Source of the DNA: Curvibacter sp.
GTDB lineage: Bacteria > Pseudomonadota > Gammaproteobacteria > Burkholderiales > Burkholderiaceae_C
NCBI GenBank assembly: GCA_003500955.1
Contig: DNQP01000282.1
Coordinates: 1 to 27,555 of the forward strand
DNA length: 27,555 bases
Reading direction: 5' to 3'
The notes under the pieces are model-generated. The model had not been told where the DNA came from. It saw nothing but the letters and a program-made list of their open reading frames with translations, and made no database searches. Shown in pieces: positions 1 to 7,996 of the stretch; the first letter of the stretch is position 1, and every line of letters begins with the position of its first letter. The translations under genes and the position numbers were made by a program.

Positions 1-41
1 CCAACCAGCTGCCCCAGGGCGTGCTCCGACTGATCCAGTAA
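1..41 (+). CDS. fliC: Flagellin C-terminus (partial, cut by window start)
   Basis: Only the last 12 complete codons are present, reading NQLPQGVLRLIQ and then TAA. Flagellins end in a conserved D0 helix of the form ANQ-x-P-x-x-VL-x-L-(L/I), and this fragment fits that pattern. Its position upstream of fliD and directly before a strong terminator also agrees with fliC. The product would be the filament subunit exported through the flagellar type III system. Twelve residues are little to go on, but pattern and context agree. Confidence 0.75.
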   Translation, partial: NQLPQGVLRLIQ

Positions 42-93
42 CAAGAAGAAAGCAAGGGCTCACGTAGGAACAAGCGCAAGAGTCCCCAGCAGC

Positions 94-125
94 AGGCTGG
101 CGCCGGTCACGGCGCCAGCCTTTCT
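94..125 (+). terminator. Rho-independent terminator after fliC
   Basis: A perfect 11-bp stem (94-104 with 111-121) encloses a 6-base loop and runs into a short T-rich stretch. It lies about 50 bases after the flagellin stop and before the fliD promoter, so it should isolate the abundant flagellin transcript from fliD. The T tract is short (TTTCT), but the GC-rich stem is strong. Confidence 0.85.
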
Positions 126-144
126 GTCGTGGTGTGGGCAGGTC

Positions 145-171
145 TCAAGTTCCACTCCTTTCCGCCGATAA
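145..171 (+). promoter_or_regulatory. Sigma-28 (FliA) promoter of fliD
   Basis: The sequence TCAAGTTC, then exactly 11 bases, then GCCGATAA matches the sigma-28 consensus TAAAGTTT-N11-GCCGATAA with a perfect -10 element and two mismatches in the -35. It lies just after the fliC terminator, 113 bases before the fliD start codon. It implies late, FliA-dependent transcription of fliD. Confidence 0.85.
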
Positions 172-200
172 CCGAGAGAAGCGGAAATATGGTCTTTTCG

Positions 201-272
201 CCCCTCTGATCAGGCTGACAGAAGAGGGGGATGCATCAATAATTCCGGGTACTGGATGCCGGGATGACCGGC
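201..272 (+). other. Two hairpins in the fliD 5' leader
   Basis: Downstream of the sigma-28 promoter the leader can form a 7-bp stem (201-207 with 223-229) and a second perfect 5-bp stem (258-262 with 268-272). The second ends three bases before the GGAG ribosome binding site at 275-278. The leader is about 105 bases long. No known riboswitch or regulatory RNA family is recognised; the effect on translation is unknown. Confidence 0.4.
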
Positions 273-283
273 TTGGAGTCACT

Positions 284-1654
284 ATGGCTACGATTTCATC
301 GCTGGGCGTCGGCAGCGGGCTGGACATCAAGAACATCGTCGCGCAGCTCGTCGCCCTGGAGAAGAAGCCGCTCGACAAGCTCAAGCTCGACGCCGCCGCC
401 ACCCAGACCAAGATCACCACCTTCGGCCAGATCAAGTCGCTGGTCTCCACCCTGCAGGATGCCGTGGGCAGGCTCACCAGCGTGACCGGCTGGAATGCGG
501 TCTCCGCCACCTCGTCGAACAAGGACTACGTCAGTGCCAGTGCCATCGGCGGCACGCAGGCCACGAGTTTCAGCGTCGAAGTTCAGAGTCTGGCCCGGGC
601 GCGTGCCACGGCGTCCCAGTCCCTGCCCGCAGGCGCGGCGCTGGGCCAAGGCACGCTCACCCTCACGGTCAATGGCACGGCCGTGAACATCGAGGTCGGG
701 GCTGCCGATACGCTGGCCGGCATCGCCGGCAAGATCAACGGCTCGGCCGCCGGGGTGACGGCGACCATCCTCAACGACGGTGCGGGCGAGCGCTTGTTGC
801 TGACCAGCAAGGCCACCGGCCTGAGTGGCGCCTTCGCGCTCACGGTCAGTGATGTGGACGGCAACAACGCCGACGACCTGGGCCTGTCGCGCCTGCTGTT
901 CAACACCACCGAGACCAAGACGGCTGCCGACGCCCAGGCCACGATCAACAACATCCCGGTGACCTCGTCCACCAATACCTTCACCAATGTGGTGTCGGGT
1001 GTGACCCTCACGGCGGCCAAGGAGACGGAGGCGGGCAAGCCCGTGACGATCACGGTGGCGCCTGACAGTTCGGCGGTGAAGGCCAACATCGAAGCCTTCG
1101 TCAAGGCCTACAACGACATCAACGGTGTGCTCAACGAGGCGACCAAGTTTGACCAGGCCACGGGAGTGGGAGGGCTGTTGCAAGGCGACAGCACCACACT
1201 GTCCTTGCAGAACGCCCTGCGCGCCGCGGTCCAGTCCGTGACCAGCGGCGGGACCTTCAGCCGCCTGAGCGACATCGGCATCAGCGCCCAGCGGGGAGGC
1301 AACCTGGAGATCAATTCGACCAAGCTGTCCAAGGCGCTGGAGCAGCCCGATGCACTCAAGACCTTGTTCAGCAGCACGGGAACCGGCAGCGCCGAGGGCA
1401 TCGCGGTGCGGCTCAAGAAGGTCACGACGGCCCTGCTGGCGACCGACGGTTTCTTCAAACGCAAGGACGACAGCCTGAACCGCGTGCTCGACGACAACGC
1501 CAAGGATCAGGAGCGCGTGAACAACAAGGTCAGTCGCATCGAGACGCAGTTGAATCGCAAGTACAGCGCGCTGGATTCGCAGCTGTCGAGCCTGAACGCG
1601 CTCAACAACTACCTGTCACAGCAAATTAGCCAGTGGAACAAGTCCAACTCCTGA
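284..1654 (+). CDS. fliD: Flagellar filament cap protein FliD (HAP2)
   Basis: FliD caps the growing filament and catalyses insertion of flagellin subunits at the tip; it leaves the cell by the flagellar type III route and has no Sec signal. The N-terminus (MATISSLGVGSGLDI) is the hallmark FliD_N start, and a coiled-coil C-terminus (about residues 415-450) ending in LNNYLSQQISQWNKS matches the FliD_C family. At 456 residues the length is typical. The ATG at 284 is chosen because it begins the conserved N-terminus and follows GGAG at 275-278; the frame stays open upstream to 134 but those residues are not FliD-like. The gene follows a sigma-28 promoter and heads fliD-fliS-fliT. The middle domain is the surface-exposed, fast-evolving part of the family. 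Confidence 0.96.
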   Translation: MATISSLGVGSGLDIKNIVAQLVALEKKPLDKLKLDAAATQTKITTFGQIKSLVSTLQDAVGRLTSVTGWNAVSATSSNKDYVSASAIGGTQATSFSVEVQSLARARATASQSLPAGAALGQGTLTLTVNGTAVNIEVGAADTLAGIAGKINGSAAGVTATILNDGAGERLLLTSKATGLSGAFALTVSDVDGNNADDLGLSRLLFNTTETKTAADAQATINNIPVTSSTNTFTNVVSGVTLTAAKETEAGKPVTITVAPDSSAVKANIEAFVKAYNDINGVLNEATKFDQATGVGGLLQGDSTTLSLQNALRAAVQSVTSGGTFSRLSDIGISAQRGGNLEINSTKLSKALEQPDALKTLFSSTGTGSAEGIAVRLKKVTTALLATDGFFKRKDDSLNRVLDDNAKDQERVNNKVSRIETQLNRKYSALDSQLSSLNALNNYLSQQISQWNKSNS

Positions 1655-1666
1655 GATCGGGCGCCT

Positions 1667-1693
1667 TCATTTTCGAGGCAGACGCGCCGATAT
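1667..1693 (+). promoter_or_regulatory. Candidate sigma-28 promoter of fliST
   Basis: In the 80-base gap between fliD and fliS, TCATTTTC is followed after exactly 11 bases by GCCGATAT. The -10 differs from the sigma-28 consensus GCCGATAA only in the last base, and the -35 resembles the TCAAGTTC before fliD. The correct spacing in such a short gap makes chance less likely. It would allow the chaperone genes to be transcribed separately from fliD. Confidence 0.6.
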
Positions 1694-1734
1694 AGAGTCA
1701 GAGCACCGAAGAACTGACCGAGGACCGACTCCCC

Positions 1735-2148
1735 ATGTACCAGACCGCCAGCCGTCCCCGCGCCGATGCCTACCGCCGCATCGGTGTCGAGACCAGCATG
1801 CACACCATCGATCAGCACCAGATCATCGTCCTGCTGTACGACGGTCTGCTGCAGGAGATCGCACGTGCGCGCGGCGCCCTGTCGCGGCAGGATGTGGCAG
1901 GCAAGTGCGACGCCATTACCCGCGCGCTGCGCATCCTGGAAGAGGGTCTGATCACCGGCCTGGACATGGTGGATGGCGGCGAGATTGCACAGAACCTGAA
2001 CGCGCTCTACCACTACTGCGTGCAGCAGCTGGTGATGGCCAACGCCCGCAATGACGACGCCCTGCTGCGGGAAGTGCATGGCCTGATCGATTCCATCGCC
2101 CAGGGCTGGAAAGCCATCAAGCAGCCCGGCCAGGGCGCGGGAGCCTGA
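1735..2148 (+). CDS. fliS: Flagellin export chaperone FliS
   Basis: FliS binds the C-terminal D0 helix of flagellin in the cytosol, prevents early polymerisation and delivers it to the export gate. The 137-residue product has the family length and signature features: an N-terminal Y-x-x segment (MYQTASRPRADAYRR), then ETS followed by the conserved LLYDGLLQEIARAR helix, and LNALYHYCVQQL in the third helix. It lies between fliD and fliT, two bases from the next start codon. Start at ATG 1735 is the only one giving the conserved MY beginning. No obvious anomalies. Confidence 0.95.
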   Translation: MYQTASRPRADAYRRIGVETSMHTIDQHQIIVLLYDGLLQEIARARGALSRQDVAGKCDAITRALRILEEGLITGLDMVDGGEIAQNLNALYHYCVQQLVMANARNDDALLREVHGLIDSIAQGWKAIKQPGQGAGA

Positions 2149-2150
2149 CC

Positions 2151-2450
2151 ATGCCGCAGATGCTCATCGACTATTACAAGGCCATCGAGGACAGCAGCAC
2201 GCGCATGCTCGAGGCGGCCCGTGCCAAGGATCTGGAGACCGTGATGCGTTACGAAGGTGTGTGCGCCGTGCTCATCGAGCAGCTGCGTTTCCGCTCCCGC
2301 GAAGAGGAACTGCGCCCCGAGGAACGCAGCGAGAAGGCGCGCATCATGCAGCGCATCCTGCGCAACGACGCCGAGATCCGCCACCTGACCGAACCCTGGC
2401 TCGGCCATCTCGAAGAGATGATGGACGGGAAACCACGGACCTTGCACTGA
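2151..2450 (+). CDS. fliT: Flagellar export chaperone FliT
   Basis: A 99-residue, mostly helical, charged protein immediately after fliS (two-base gap), in the position and size expected for FliT. In enteric bacteria FliT is the chaperone for FliD and also binds FlhDC and FliI; whether this protein has the regulatory role cannot be seen. Sequence conservation in FliT is weak, so the call depends largely on gene order (fliD-fliS-fliT) plus the helical, Glu/Arg-rich character and N-terminal YYKAIEDSS segment. It is the last plus-strand gene before a convergent junction with fliE. Confidence 0.85.
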   Translation: MPQMLIDYYKAIEDSSTRMLEAARAKDLETVMRYEGVCAVLIEQLRFRSREEELRPEERSEKARIMQRILRNDAEIRHLTEPWLGHLEEMMDGKPRTLH

Positions 2451-2474
2451 GGGTTTTGAAGCCTGCCGCCAGGC

Positions 2475-2647
2475 CGTAGCGAGCGGATCGAGGGCAAGGC
2501 GGACGGAGCGCAGGAACCGGAACGTACTTCCTGTACGTGAGGATTCCGACAACGAAGTTGCGGTGTAGGCTAACTTTTACAAGGCGAGAGTTAAGCGCAG
2601 CGGCCGGAGCCAACACCGCCCAACGCGGCCATCGGTTCGCGCAGTAG
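2475..2647. repeat. Dispersed intergenic repeat, copy 1 (long form)
   Basis: This 173-base stretch between the convergent fliT and fliE genes shares long near-identical segments with 14171-14280. The shared left part (from CGTAGCGAGCGG through GGATTCCGA, 2475-2549) includes an imperfect palindrome centred near 2531 built on ACGTAC/GTACGT. The shared right part (about 2612-2647) ends in CGCGCAGTAG. Between them lie about 62 bases (2550-2611) that copy 2 lacks. No coding potential is apparent. Confidence 0.85.
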
Positions 2648-2650
2648 GCC

Positions 2651-2959
2651 CTAAACCTGCATGTTCATGATGTCGGTGTAGGCTTGCACCATCCGATTGC
2701 GGACGTGGAGTGTGGCCTGAAAGCCGATCTGGGCTTTCTGGATGGCCACCATGGTCTCTTCCAGGCTGACCTTGGGGTTTTCCATCTGCACCTGCTTCTG
2801 CAGGGTGGTGGCGAAGTTCTGGGCCTGGCTCACTGATTGCAGAGCGGCTTTGAACTCCCCGGGAAAGCCCTTGTCGCCCACGCCTGCAGCACCGGCTTTG
2901 GCGGCCAGGCCCGGGCGCACGGCGGTGGGCATCGTGGTGGGGGTGAGTCGCAGATCCAT
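2651..2959 (-). CDS. fliE: Flagellar hook-basal body protein FliE
   Basis: FliE joins the MS ring to the proximal rod and is needed for export of rod proteins. The 102-residue product ends in the conserved FliE C-terminus, with the segments NPKVSLEETMVAIQKAQI, FQATLHVRN and a terminal YTDIMNMQV. The ATG at 2959 gives the usual MDLRL-like beginning and follows GGAAC at suitable distance; a TTG at 2977 would add six residues but is less likely. The gene is monocistronic on the minus strand and divergent from fliF, the same arrangement as in Salmonella and E. coli. Confidence 0.95.
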   Translation of the reverse strand: MDLRLTPTTMPTAVRPGLAAKAGAAGVGDKGFPGEFKAALQSVSQAQNFATTLQKQVQMENPKVSLEETMVAIQKAQIGFQATLHVRNRMVQAYTDIMNMQV

Positions 2960-3000
2960 GGGGCTGTTCCGGGGCAAAGGTGTTGAGAGGGATGCTAGTC

Positions 3001-3052
3001 CCCGCCTTCCGGACCTTTAGCGGGAAAAGGCGGGGAAAAGCGCGCCTTTTCC
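3001..3052. promoter_or_regulatory. Overlapping inverted repeats in the fliE-fliF divergent region
   Basis: GGAAAAGGCG (3023-3032) pairs perfectly with CGCCTTTTCC (3043-3052), a 10-bp stem with a 10-base loop. The same middle arm, extended to 3034, can also pair with CCCGCCTT at 3001-3008. The two pairings exclude each other. The element lies between the divergent start codons of fliE and fliF, so it could be an operator or part of the fliE leader. Function is not shown by sequence. Confidence 0.45.
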
Positions 3053-3053
3053 T

Positions 3054-3084
3054 CCTAATGTTTTGGGGGGTAGCCAGAATAATC
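3054..3084 (+). promoter_or_regulatory. Candidate activator-dependent promoter of fliF operon
   Basis: CCTAAT (3054-3059), a G-rich stretch, and CCAGAATAATC (3074-3084) precede fliF. The identical 11-mer CCAGAATAATC also lies upstream of fliL at 9760-9770, again preceded by a CCTAAT/GGGG element. AATAAT could serve as a sigma-70 -10 with no good -35, as is usual for FlhDC-activated class II promoters. The activator is inferred, not seen. Confidence 0.45.
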
Positions 3085-3131
3085 CGCTGCATGGGCGCCA
3101 GAAACTGCGCCCCTAAGTACCGGAACCCACC

Positions 3132-4835
3132 ATGGCTGAAGCTGCTGCGATTCCCTTGACCCCGAACCCCACCCTGGGGCAACGCTTTTCCTCGCTCAAC
3201 CAGGGGCAGGTGCTGCGTCTGGCGCTGGGCGTGGCGCTGTTCGTGGTGATTGCCATCATCGGCCTGGTCATGGGGCGTCAGGCCGAATGGCGCGTGCTGT
3301 ACGCCAATCTGTCGGACAAGGACGGCGGCGCCATCATCGCCCAGCTGTCCCAGATGAACGTGCCCTACAAGCACACCGAGGGCGGCCAGGCCATCCTGGT
3401 GCCGGCCGACAAGGTGCACGACACGCGTCTGCGCCTGGCGTCGCAGGGCCTGCCCAAGGGCTCGGTCGCCGGCTTTGAGCTGATGGAGAACAGCCGCTTC
3501 GGCATCACCCAGTTCCAGGAGCGGGTCAGCTTCCAGCGCGGCCTGGAGGGCGAGCTCACGCGCTCCATCCAGGCCCTGTCCTCGGTGCAGAGTGCGCGCG
3601 TGCACCTGGCCCTGCCCAACCAGAACGGCTTCTTCCGCGAGCAGCAGAAGCCTTCGGCCTCGGTGCTGCTGAGCCTGCATCCGGGCCGTCCGCTGGACCG
3701 CAGCCAGATCGCCGGCATCGTGCACCTGGTGTCCTCCAGCGTGCCCGAGATGAGGCCCGAGGCGGTCAGTGTGCTCGACGACACGGGCAAGCTGCTGTCC
3801 CAGACCGGCAGCGGACCGGATGGCGTGGCCGGCGGCGCCGACAGCCAGCAGCTGCAGTATGTGCAGCAGATCGAGGCCCTATATCGTCAGCGCATCCTCG
3901 ACATCCTGGAGCCCGTGGTCGGGCGCCAGAACGTCAAGGCCCAGGTCACGGCCGAGGTCGACTTCTCGCAGAGCGAGCAGACCTCCGAAGTGCACAAGCC
4001 CAACCAGACACCGGACGCCGGCACCATCCGCAGCCAGCAGCTGCTCGAGAGCAGCAACCCCGGCCCGGCCGGTCCTTCGGGCGTGCCCGGCGCCGTGAGC
4101 AACCAGCCGCCCGGCCCCAACGCCGCACCCGTCAACGCCCCGGCCCAGGCCCTGGCGCCCGGTGCCCCCGGTGCAGCGGCCGCCGGGGCTGCGGCTGCGC
4201 CCGTGAGCACGCGGCGCGAATCCATCATCAACTACGAGGTCGACAAGACGGTGCGTGTGGTGCGCGCCGGCAGCGGCGTGATCAAGCGCCTGAGCGCGGC
4301 GGTGGTGGTCAACCACCGCAGCGAGACCGATGCCAAGGGCAAGACCACGGTGATACCCCTGTCCGAGCAGCAATTGGAGAAAATGACGGCGCTGGTGCGT
4401 GAGACCATCGGTTACAGCCAGGAACGGGGGGACTCCGTGAACCTCATGAATGCGCCGTTCGCCCAGGACAAGATCGACCTGCCCGAGGTGCCGCTGTGGA
4501 AGCAGCCTGAGGTGCAGGAGCTGGCGCGCAGCTTCGCCTGGCCGCTGGGCACCCTGCTGCTGGCCGTGCTGGTGCTGTTCGGCGTGATTCGCCCGGCGCT
4601 CAAGTCCCTGACCACGCCGGCCAAGAAGCGCCCGCAGCTCGACGCCATGCTGGCCGAGGAGCCGGACCGCCCGCAGCTCGAGGCGCCGGAAGACAAGCCC
4701 GCCGGTCCGACCCCGGGCGAAAAGGCCCTGGAAGACGCGCGCAAGCTCACCCGCGACAACCCCGCGGCCGTGGCTGGCATCGTCAAGGGCTGGATCAGCG
4801 GCGAAGGTCAGGGCAACGCCCTGACGATGGGATAA
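3132..4835 (+). CDS. fliF: Flagellar MS-ring protein FliF
   Basis: FliF forms the inner-membrane MS ring that houses the export gate and mounts the rotor. The 567-residue product has the family layout: first membrane helix at about residues 29-48, YscJ-like ring-building domains with the typical segments YANLSDKDGG and RLRLASQGLPKG, a second membrane helix at about 468-487, and a cytoplasmic tail ending near residue 567 that in the family binds FliG. A Pro/Ala/Gly-rich stretch (about residues 300-355) matches the variable periplasmic loop. It opens the run fliF-fliG-fliH-fliI-fliJ-fliK, with 4 bases to fliG. Confidence 0.97.
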   Translation: MAEAAAIPLTPNPTLGQRFSSLNQGQVLRLALGVALFVVIAIIGLVMGRQAEWRVLYANLSDKDGGAIIAQLSQMNVPYKHTEGGQAILVPADKVHDTRLRLASQGLPKGSVAGFELMENSRFGITQFQERVSFQRGLEGELTRSIQALSSVQSARVHLALPNQNGFFREQQKPSASVLLSLHPGRPLDRSQIAGIVHLVSSSVPEMRPEAVSVLDDTGKLLSQTGSGPDGVAGGADSQQLQYVQQIEALYRQRILDILEPVVGRQNVKAQVTAEVDFSQSEQTSEVHKPNQTPDAGTIRSQQLLESSNPGPAGPSGVPGAVSNQPPGPNAAPVNAPAQALAPGAPGAAAAGAAAAPVSTRRESIINYEVDKTVRVVRAGSGVIKRLSAAVVVNHRSETDAKGKTTVIPLSEQQLEKMTALVRETIGYSQERGDSVNLMNAPFAQDKIDLPEVPLWKQPEVQELARSFAWPLGTLLLAVLVLFGVIRPALKSLTTPAKKRPQLDAMLAEEPDRPQLEAPEDKPAGPTPGEKALEDARKLTRDNPAAVAGIVKGWISGEGQGNALTMG

Positions 4836-4839
4836 GACC

Positions 4840-5841
4840 ATGGCCACACCGGATGACGGTCTGCAGGACGCCGCAGTTCTCCTGATGTCCCTGGGGGAGG
4901 AGGAGGCCGCCGAGGTCTTCAAGCATCTTTCGCCCAAGGAGGTGCAGAAGCTGGGCGAGGCGATTGCCAAGACCAAATCCATCACGCGCGAGCGCGTCGA
5001 CGATGTGGTGACCAAGTTCACCAACATCGCGGCGGCGCAGAGTCTGCTGGTGTCCGACTCGGGCGACTACGTGCGCTCCGTGCTCAAGCGCGCGCTGGGC
5101 GATGACAAGGCGGCGCTGCTGATCGACCGCATCCTGCAGGGCGGCGACGTGTCCGGTATCGAGAGCCTGAAGTGGATGGACCCGCTGTCGGTGGCCGAGC
5201 TGCTGCGCAACGAACATCCGCAGATCGTGGCGGCCATCCTGGTGCATCTGGACTTCGACCAGTCGGCCGACATCCTCAAGAACCTGACCGAGCGCCAGCG
5301 CAACGAGGTCATGCTGCGCATCGCCACCATGGAGGGTATCCAGCCCACCGCGCTCAAGGACCTCAACGAGGTGCTGTTCAAGGTGCTGGCCGGCGGCGAC
5401 AAGATCCGCAAGGCCTCGCTGGGCGGCATCAAGACCGCGGCCGAGATGATCAACCTCATGGGCACGGTGATCGAGGGCACGGTGCTCGAATCCATCCGCG
5501 GCCACGACCCGGACCTGGCGCAGAAGATCATGGACAAGATGTTCGTGTTCGACGACGTGATGAAGCTCGACGACAAGGCCATCCAGATGATCCTCAAGGA
5601 AGTGGCGTCCGAATCGCTCATCGTCGCGCTCAAGGGCGCCAGCCCCGAGCTGCGCGAGAAGTTCCTCGCCAACATGTCTTCGCGCGCGGCCGAGTCGCTG
5701 CGCGAGGACCTGGAGTCGCGCGGCCCCATGCGCCTGTCGGAAGTCGAGGCGCAGCAGAAGGAAATCCTCAAGATCGTGCGTCGCCTGGCCGACGAGGGCC
5801 AGATCGTCATCGGCGGTGGCGGCGACGACGCCATGGTTTGA
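4840..5841 (+). CDS. fliG: Flagellar motor switch protein FliG
   Basis: FliG sits on the MS ring, takes torque from the stator MotA and changes rotation direction with FliM. The 333 residues match the family length. Visible are the N-terminal FliF-binding domain (AAVLLMSLGEEEAAEVFKHL), the EHPQIVAAILVHLD motif of the middle domain (about residues 125-138), and the charged C-terminal torque helix region with FVFDDVMKLDDKAIQMIL. It follows fliF by four bases and is translated from ATG 4840. All key segments appear intact. Confidence 0.97.
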   Translation: MATPDDGLQDAAVLLMSLGEEEAAEVFKHLSPKEVQKLGEAIAKTKSITRERVDDVVTKFTNIAAAQSLLVSDSGDYVRSVLKRALGDDKAALLIDRILQGGDVSGIESLKWMDPLSVAELLRNEHPQIVAAILVHLDFDQSADILKNLTERQRNEVMLRIATMEGIQPTALKDLNEVLFKVLAGGDKIRKASLGGIKTAAEMINLMGTVIEGTVLESIRGHDPDLAQKIMDKMFVFDDVMKLDDKAIQMILKEVASESLIVALKGASPELREKFLANMSSRAAESLREDLESRGPMRLSEVEAQQKEILKIVRRLADEGQIVIGGGGDDAMV

Positions 5842-5864
5842 ATCTTCAGCAGCGAGACCGGACC

Positions 5865-6554
5865 ATGCGCTCCACCACCCGTTTCATCCCTGGCGAGGAA
5901 ATCGACGCCGTCTCGCGCTGGAGTTTTGCCGACGTGGACGCCACGGCCATGCTGCTGGAGCAGCAGACGCGCGAGCGCGAACTCAACGAGCACCTGGAGG
6001 GTGCGCGCCAGCAGGCCCACGCAGATGGCTATGCCCAGGGCTTCGAGCAGGGCCGCGCCCAGACCCTGATGGGTGCGCAGAAGCAGATCAGCGACTATAT
6101 CGCCGGCCAGGGCCGCGAAACCGCGCAGCAGTTCGGCGCGCTGGTCGAATCCGCCCGTGCGCAGCTGGAGGCGGCCGAGCAGATGGCCGGCCAGGCCGTG
6201 CTGGAGCTGGCCTGCGAGCTGGCGCGCCAGGTGCTGCGCCATGAAATCGCGAGCAACCCCAATGTGCTCTTGCCCGTGATCCGCGAGGCCCTGGGCCAGC
6301 TGTTCTCGGACAGCAAGGCGGTGCAGATCAAGCTGCACCCGCTGGACCTCGATGTGCTGCAGGACGCGCTGCACGAGGAATACCCCAATCTGCCGCTGAC
6401 CCTGCAGCCCGACCCCAGTCTTACGCGCGGGGGCTGCCTGGTCGAATCGGCCGGCACCGTCATCGACGGCCGGCTGGAAAAGCGCTGGGCCCGTGCCATC
6501 GGCCGCCTGGGCCAGAACCTGAGCTGGGAGGAGGGCGGCGATGAGCAGCCCTGA
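5865..6554 (+). CDS. fliH: Flagellar export ATPase regulator FliH
   Basis: FliH forms a dimer that binds the ATPase FliI, holds it near the export gate and links it to the C ring through FliN. The 229-residue product begins with the conserved tryptophan-containing N-terminal segment ([16 protein letters not shown]), followed by a Gln/Glu/Ala-rich coiled coil with a [10 protein letters not shown] glycine-repeat motif, and a C-terminal globular domain (about 130-229). The ATG at 5865 is chosen because it starts this conserved segment; the frame is open far upstream but overlaps fliG there. Its 3' end overlaps fliI by 14 bases, suggesting coupled translation. Confidence 0.93.
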   Translation: MRSTTRFIPGEEIDAVSRWSFADVDATAMLLEQQTRERELNEHLEGARQQAHADGYAQGFEQGRAQTLMGAQKQISDYIAGQGRETAQQFGALVESARAQLEAAEQMAGQAVLELACELARQVLRHEIASNPNVLLPVIREALGQLFSDSKAVQIKLHPLDLDVLQDALHEEYPNLPLTLQPDPSLTRGGCLVESAGTVIDGRLEKRWARAIGRLGQNLSWEEGGDEQP

Positions 6555-7965
6555 GCCCGGCGCGCGCTGGCGCGATTTCCTTGACACGGCACGCCAGCAG
6601 GCGGCGGCGCCGCAGAGCACGCTGGAAGCCGGCGGCACGCTCACGCGCCTGACGGGCCTGGTGCTCGAAGCCGTGGGCATCCGCGCGCCCGTGGGCTCGC
6701 AGTGCCTGATCAGCCAGGGCAAGCAGACGCCGGTGCTGGCCGAGGTCGTGGGGTTCTCAGGCGATCGCGCCTACCTCATGCCGGCCGGCGATGTGCAGGG
6801 CCTGTCCAGCGGGGCGAGCGTGGTACCGACGGCGCCCTATGTGGCGACACCGCGCCTGGGGGATGGCCCGCAGACCCAGCCCGCCGTGTATGCCCAGGGC
6901 CAGCTGCGCCTGCCGCTGGGTGAGGGTCTGCTGGGCCGCGTGGTGGACGCCCACGGCGAGCCCATGGACCGGCGCGGCCCCCTGATCAATGTGGTGTCCC
7001 GCCCGCTGGACCGCAGCCCCATCAACGCCATGGACCGCGCGCCCGTGCGCGATGCGCTGGACACCGGCGTGCGCTCCATCAATGCCCTGCTCACGGTCGG
7101 ACGCGGCCAGCGCCTGGGCCTGTTCGCCGGCGCCGGCGTGGGCAAGAGCGTGCTGCTGGGCATGATGGCGCGCTACACCCAGGCCGATGTCATCGTCGTC
7201 GGCCTGATCGGCGAGCGCGGCCGTGAAGTCAAGGAATTCATCGAGGACATCCTGGGCGAGGAAGGGCGCGCGCGTTCCGTCGTCGTGGCCGCGCCAGCCG
7301 ACTCGCCCCCGCTGCTGCGCATGCAGGCGGCCAGCTATGCCACGGGCGTGGCCGAATACTTCCGCGACCGGGGCCAGCACGTGCTGCTGCTCATGGATTC
7401 GCTCACCCGCTACGCCATGGCGCAGCGTGAGATCGCGCTGGCCGTGGGCGAGCCACCGGCCACCAAGGGCTACCCGCCGTCGTGCTTCGCGCGTCTGCCG
7501 CAGCTGGTGGAGCGCAGCGGCAACGGCCTCAACGGCGTGGGCTCGATCACCGCCTTCTACACCGTGCTGGCCGAGGGCGACGACCAGCAGGACCCGATCG
7601 CCGATGCCGCACGGGCCATCCTGGACGGGCACATCGTGCTCACGCGCGCCCTGGCCGAGGCCGGCCATTACCCGGCGATCGACATTGCACAGTCGGCCTC
7701 GCGCGTGATGCACAACGTGGTGAGCCGCGAACATTTCGAGCTGGCGCGCCAGTTCCGCGCCATCGCCTCGCGCTACGAGCGCGGGCGCGACCTGGTGCAG
7801 ATCGGCGCCTATGTGCATGGCTCCGACCCGGCGCTCGACGAGGCCATCCGCCTGCACGGCCCCATGAGCGAATTCCTGCGCCAGGACATGTACGCCGGCG
7901 CCAGCTTCGCCGACAGCCTCAAGGCCATGGGCGAGGCCATCCAGCGTGAGGAGGCCTTCCCATGA
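6541..7965 (+). CDS. fliI: Flagellum-specific export ATPase FliI
   Basis: FliI is the F1-beta-like ATPase of the flagellar type III export system and helps unload substrates from their chaperones. The 474-residue product has Walker A GAGVGKS at residues 197-203, the [13 protein letters not shown] segment, the Walker B region [18 protein letters not shown], and the family motif [12 protein letters not shown], where ordinary F1 ATPase beta subunits differ. Length is normal and no catalytic residue is missing. Start ATG 6541 lies inside the end of fliH; fliJ follows after 31 bases. Confidence 0.97.
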   Translation: MSSPEPGARWRDFLDTARQQAAAPQSTLEAGGTLTRLTGLVLEAVGIRAPVGSQCLISQGKQTPVLAEVVGFSGDRAYLMPAGDVQGLSSGASVVPTAPYVATPRLGDGPQTQPAVYAQGQLRLPLGEGLLGRVVDAHGEPMDRRGPLINVVSRPLDRSPINAMDRAPVRDALDTGVRSINALLTVGRGQRLGLFAGAGVGKSVLLGMMARYTQADVIVVGLIGERGREVKEFIEDILGEEGRARSVVVAAPADSPPLLRMQAASYATGVAEYFRDRGQHVLLLMDSLTRYAMAQREIALAVGEPPATKGYPPSCFARLPQLVERSGNGLNGVGSITAFYTVLAEGDDQQDPIADAARAILDGHIVLTRALAEAGHYPAIDIAQSASRVMHNVVSREHFELARQFRAIASRYERGRDLVQIGAYVHGSDPALDEAIRLHGPMSEFLRQDMYAGASFADSLKAMGEAIQREEAFP

Positions 7966-7996
7966 GACCGCAGGCTGAGACGCCCCGGAGCTTGCC

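Noticed and set aside
134..283. A 50-residue N-terminal extension of FliD
   Set aside because: The frame is open but the segment covers the sigma-28 promoter and leader, has no FliD likeness, and a good ribosome binding site precedes ATG 284.
2651..2959. fliE inverted relative to the surrounding flagellar genes
   Set aside because: The same lone, divergent fliE next to fliF is the standard arrangement in Salmonella and E. coli, so it is not a rearrangement.
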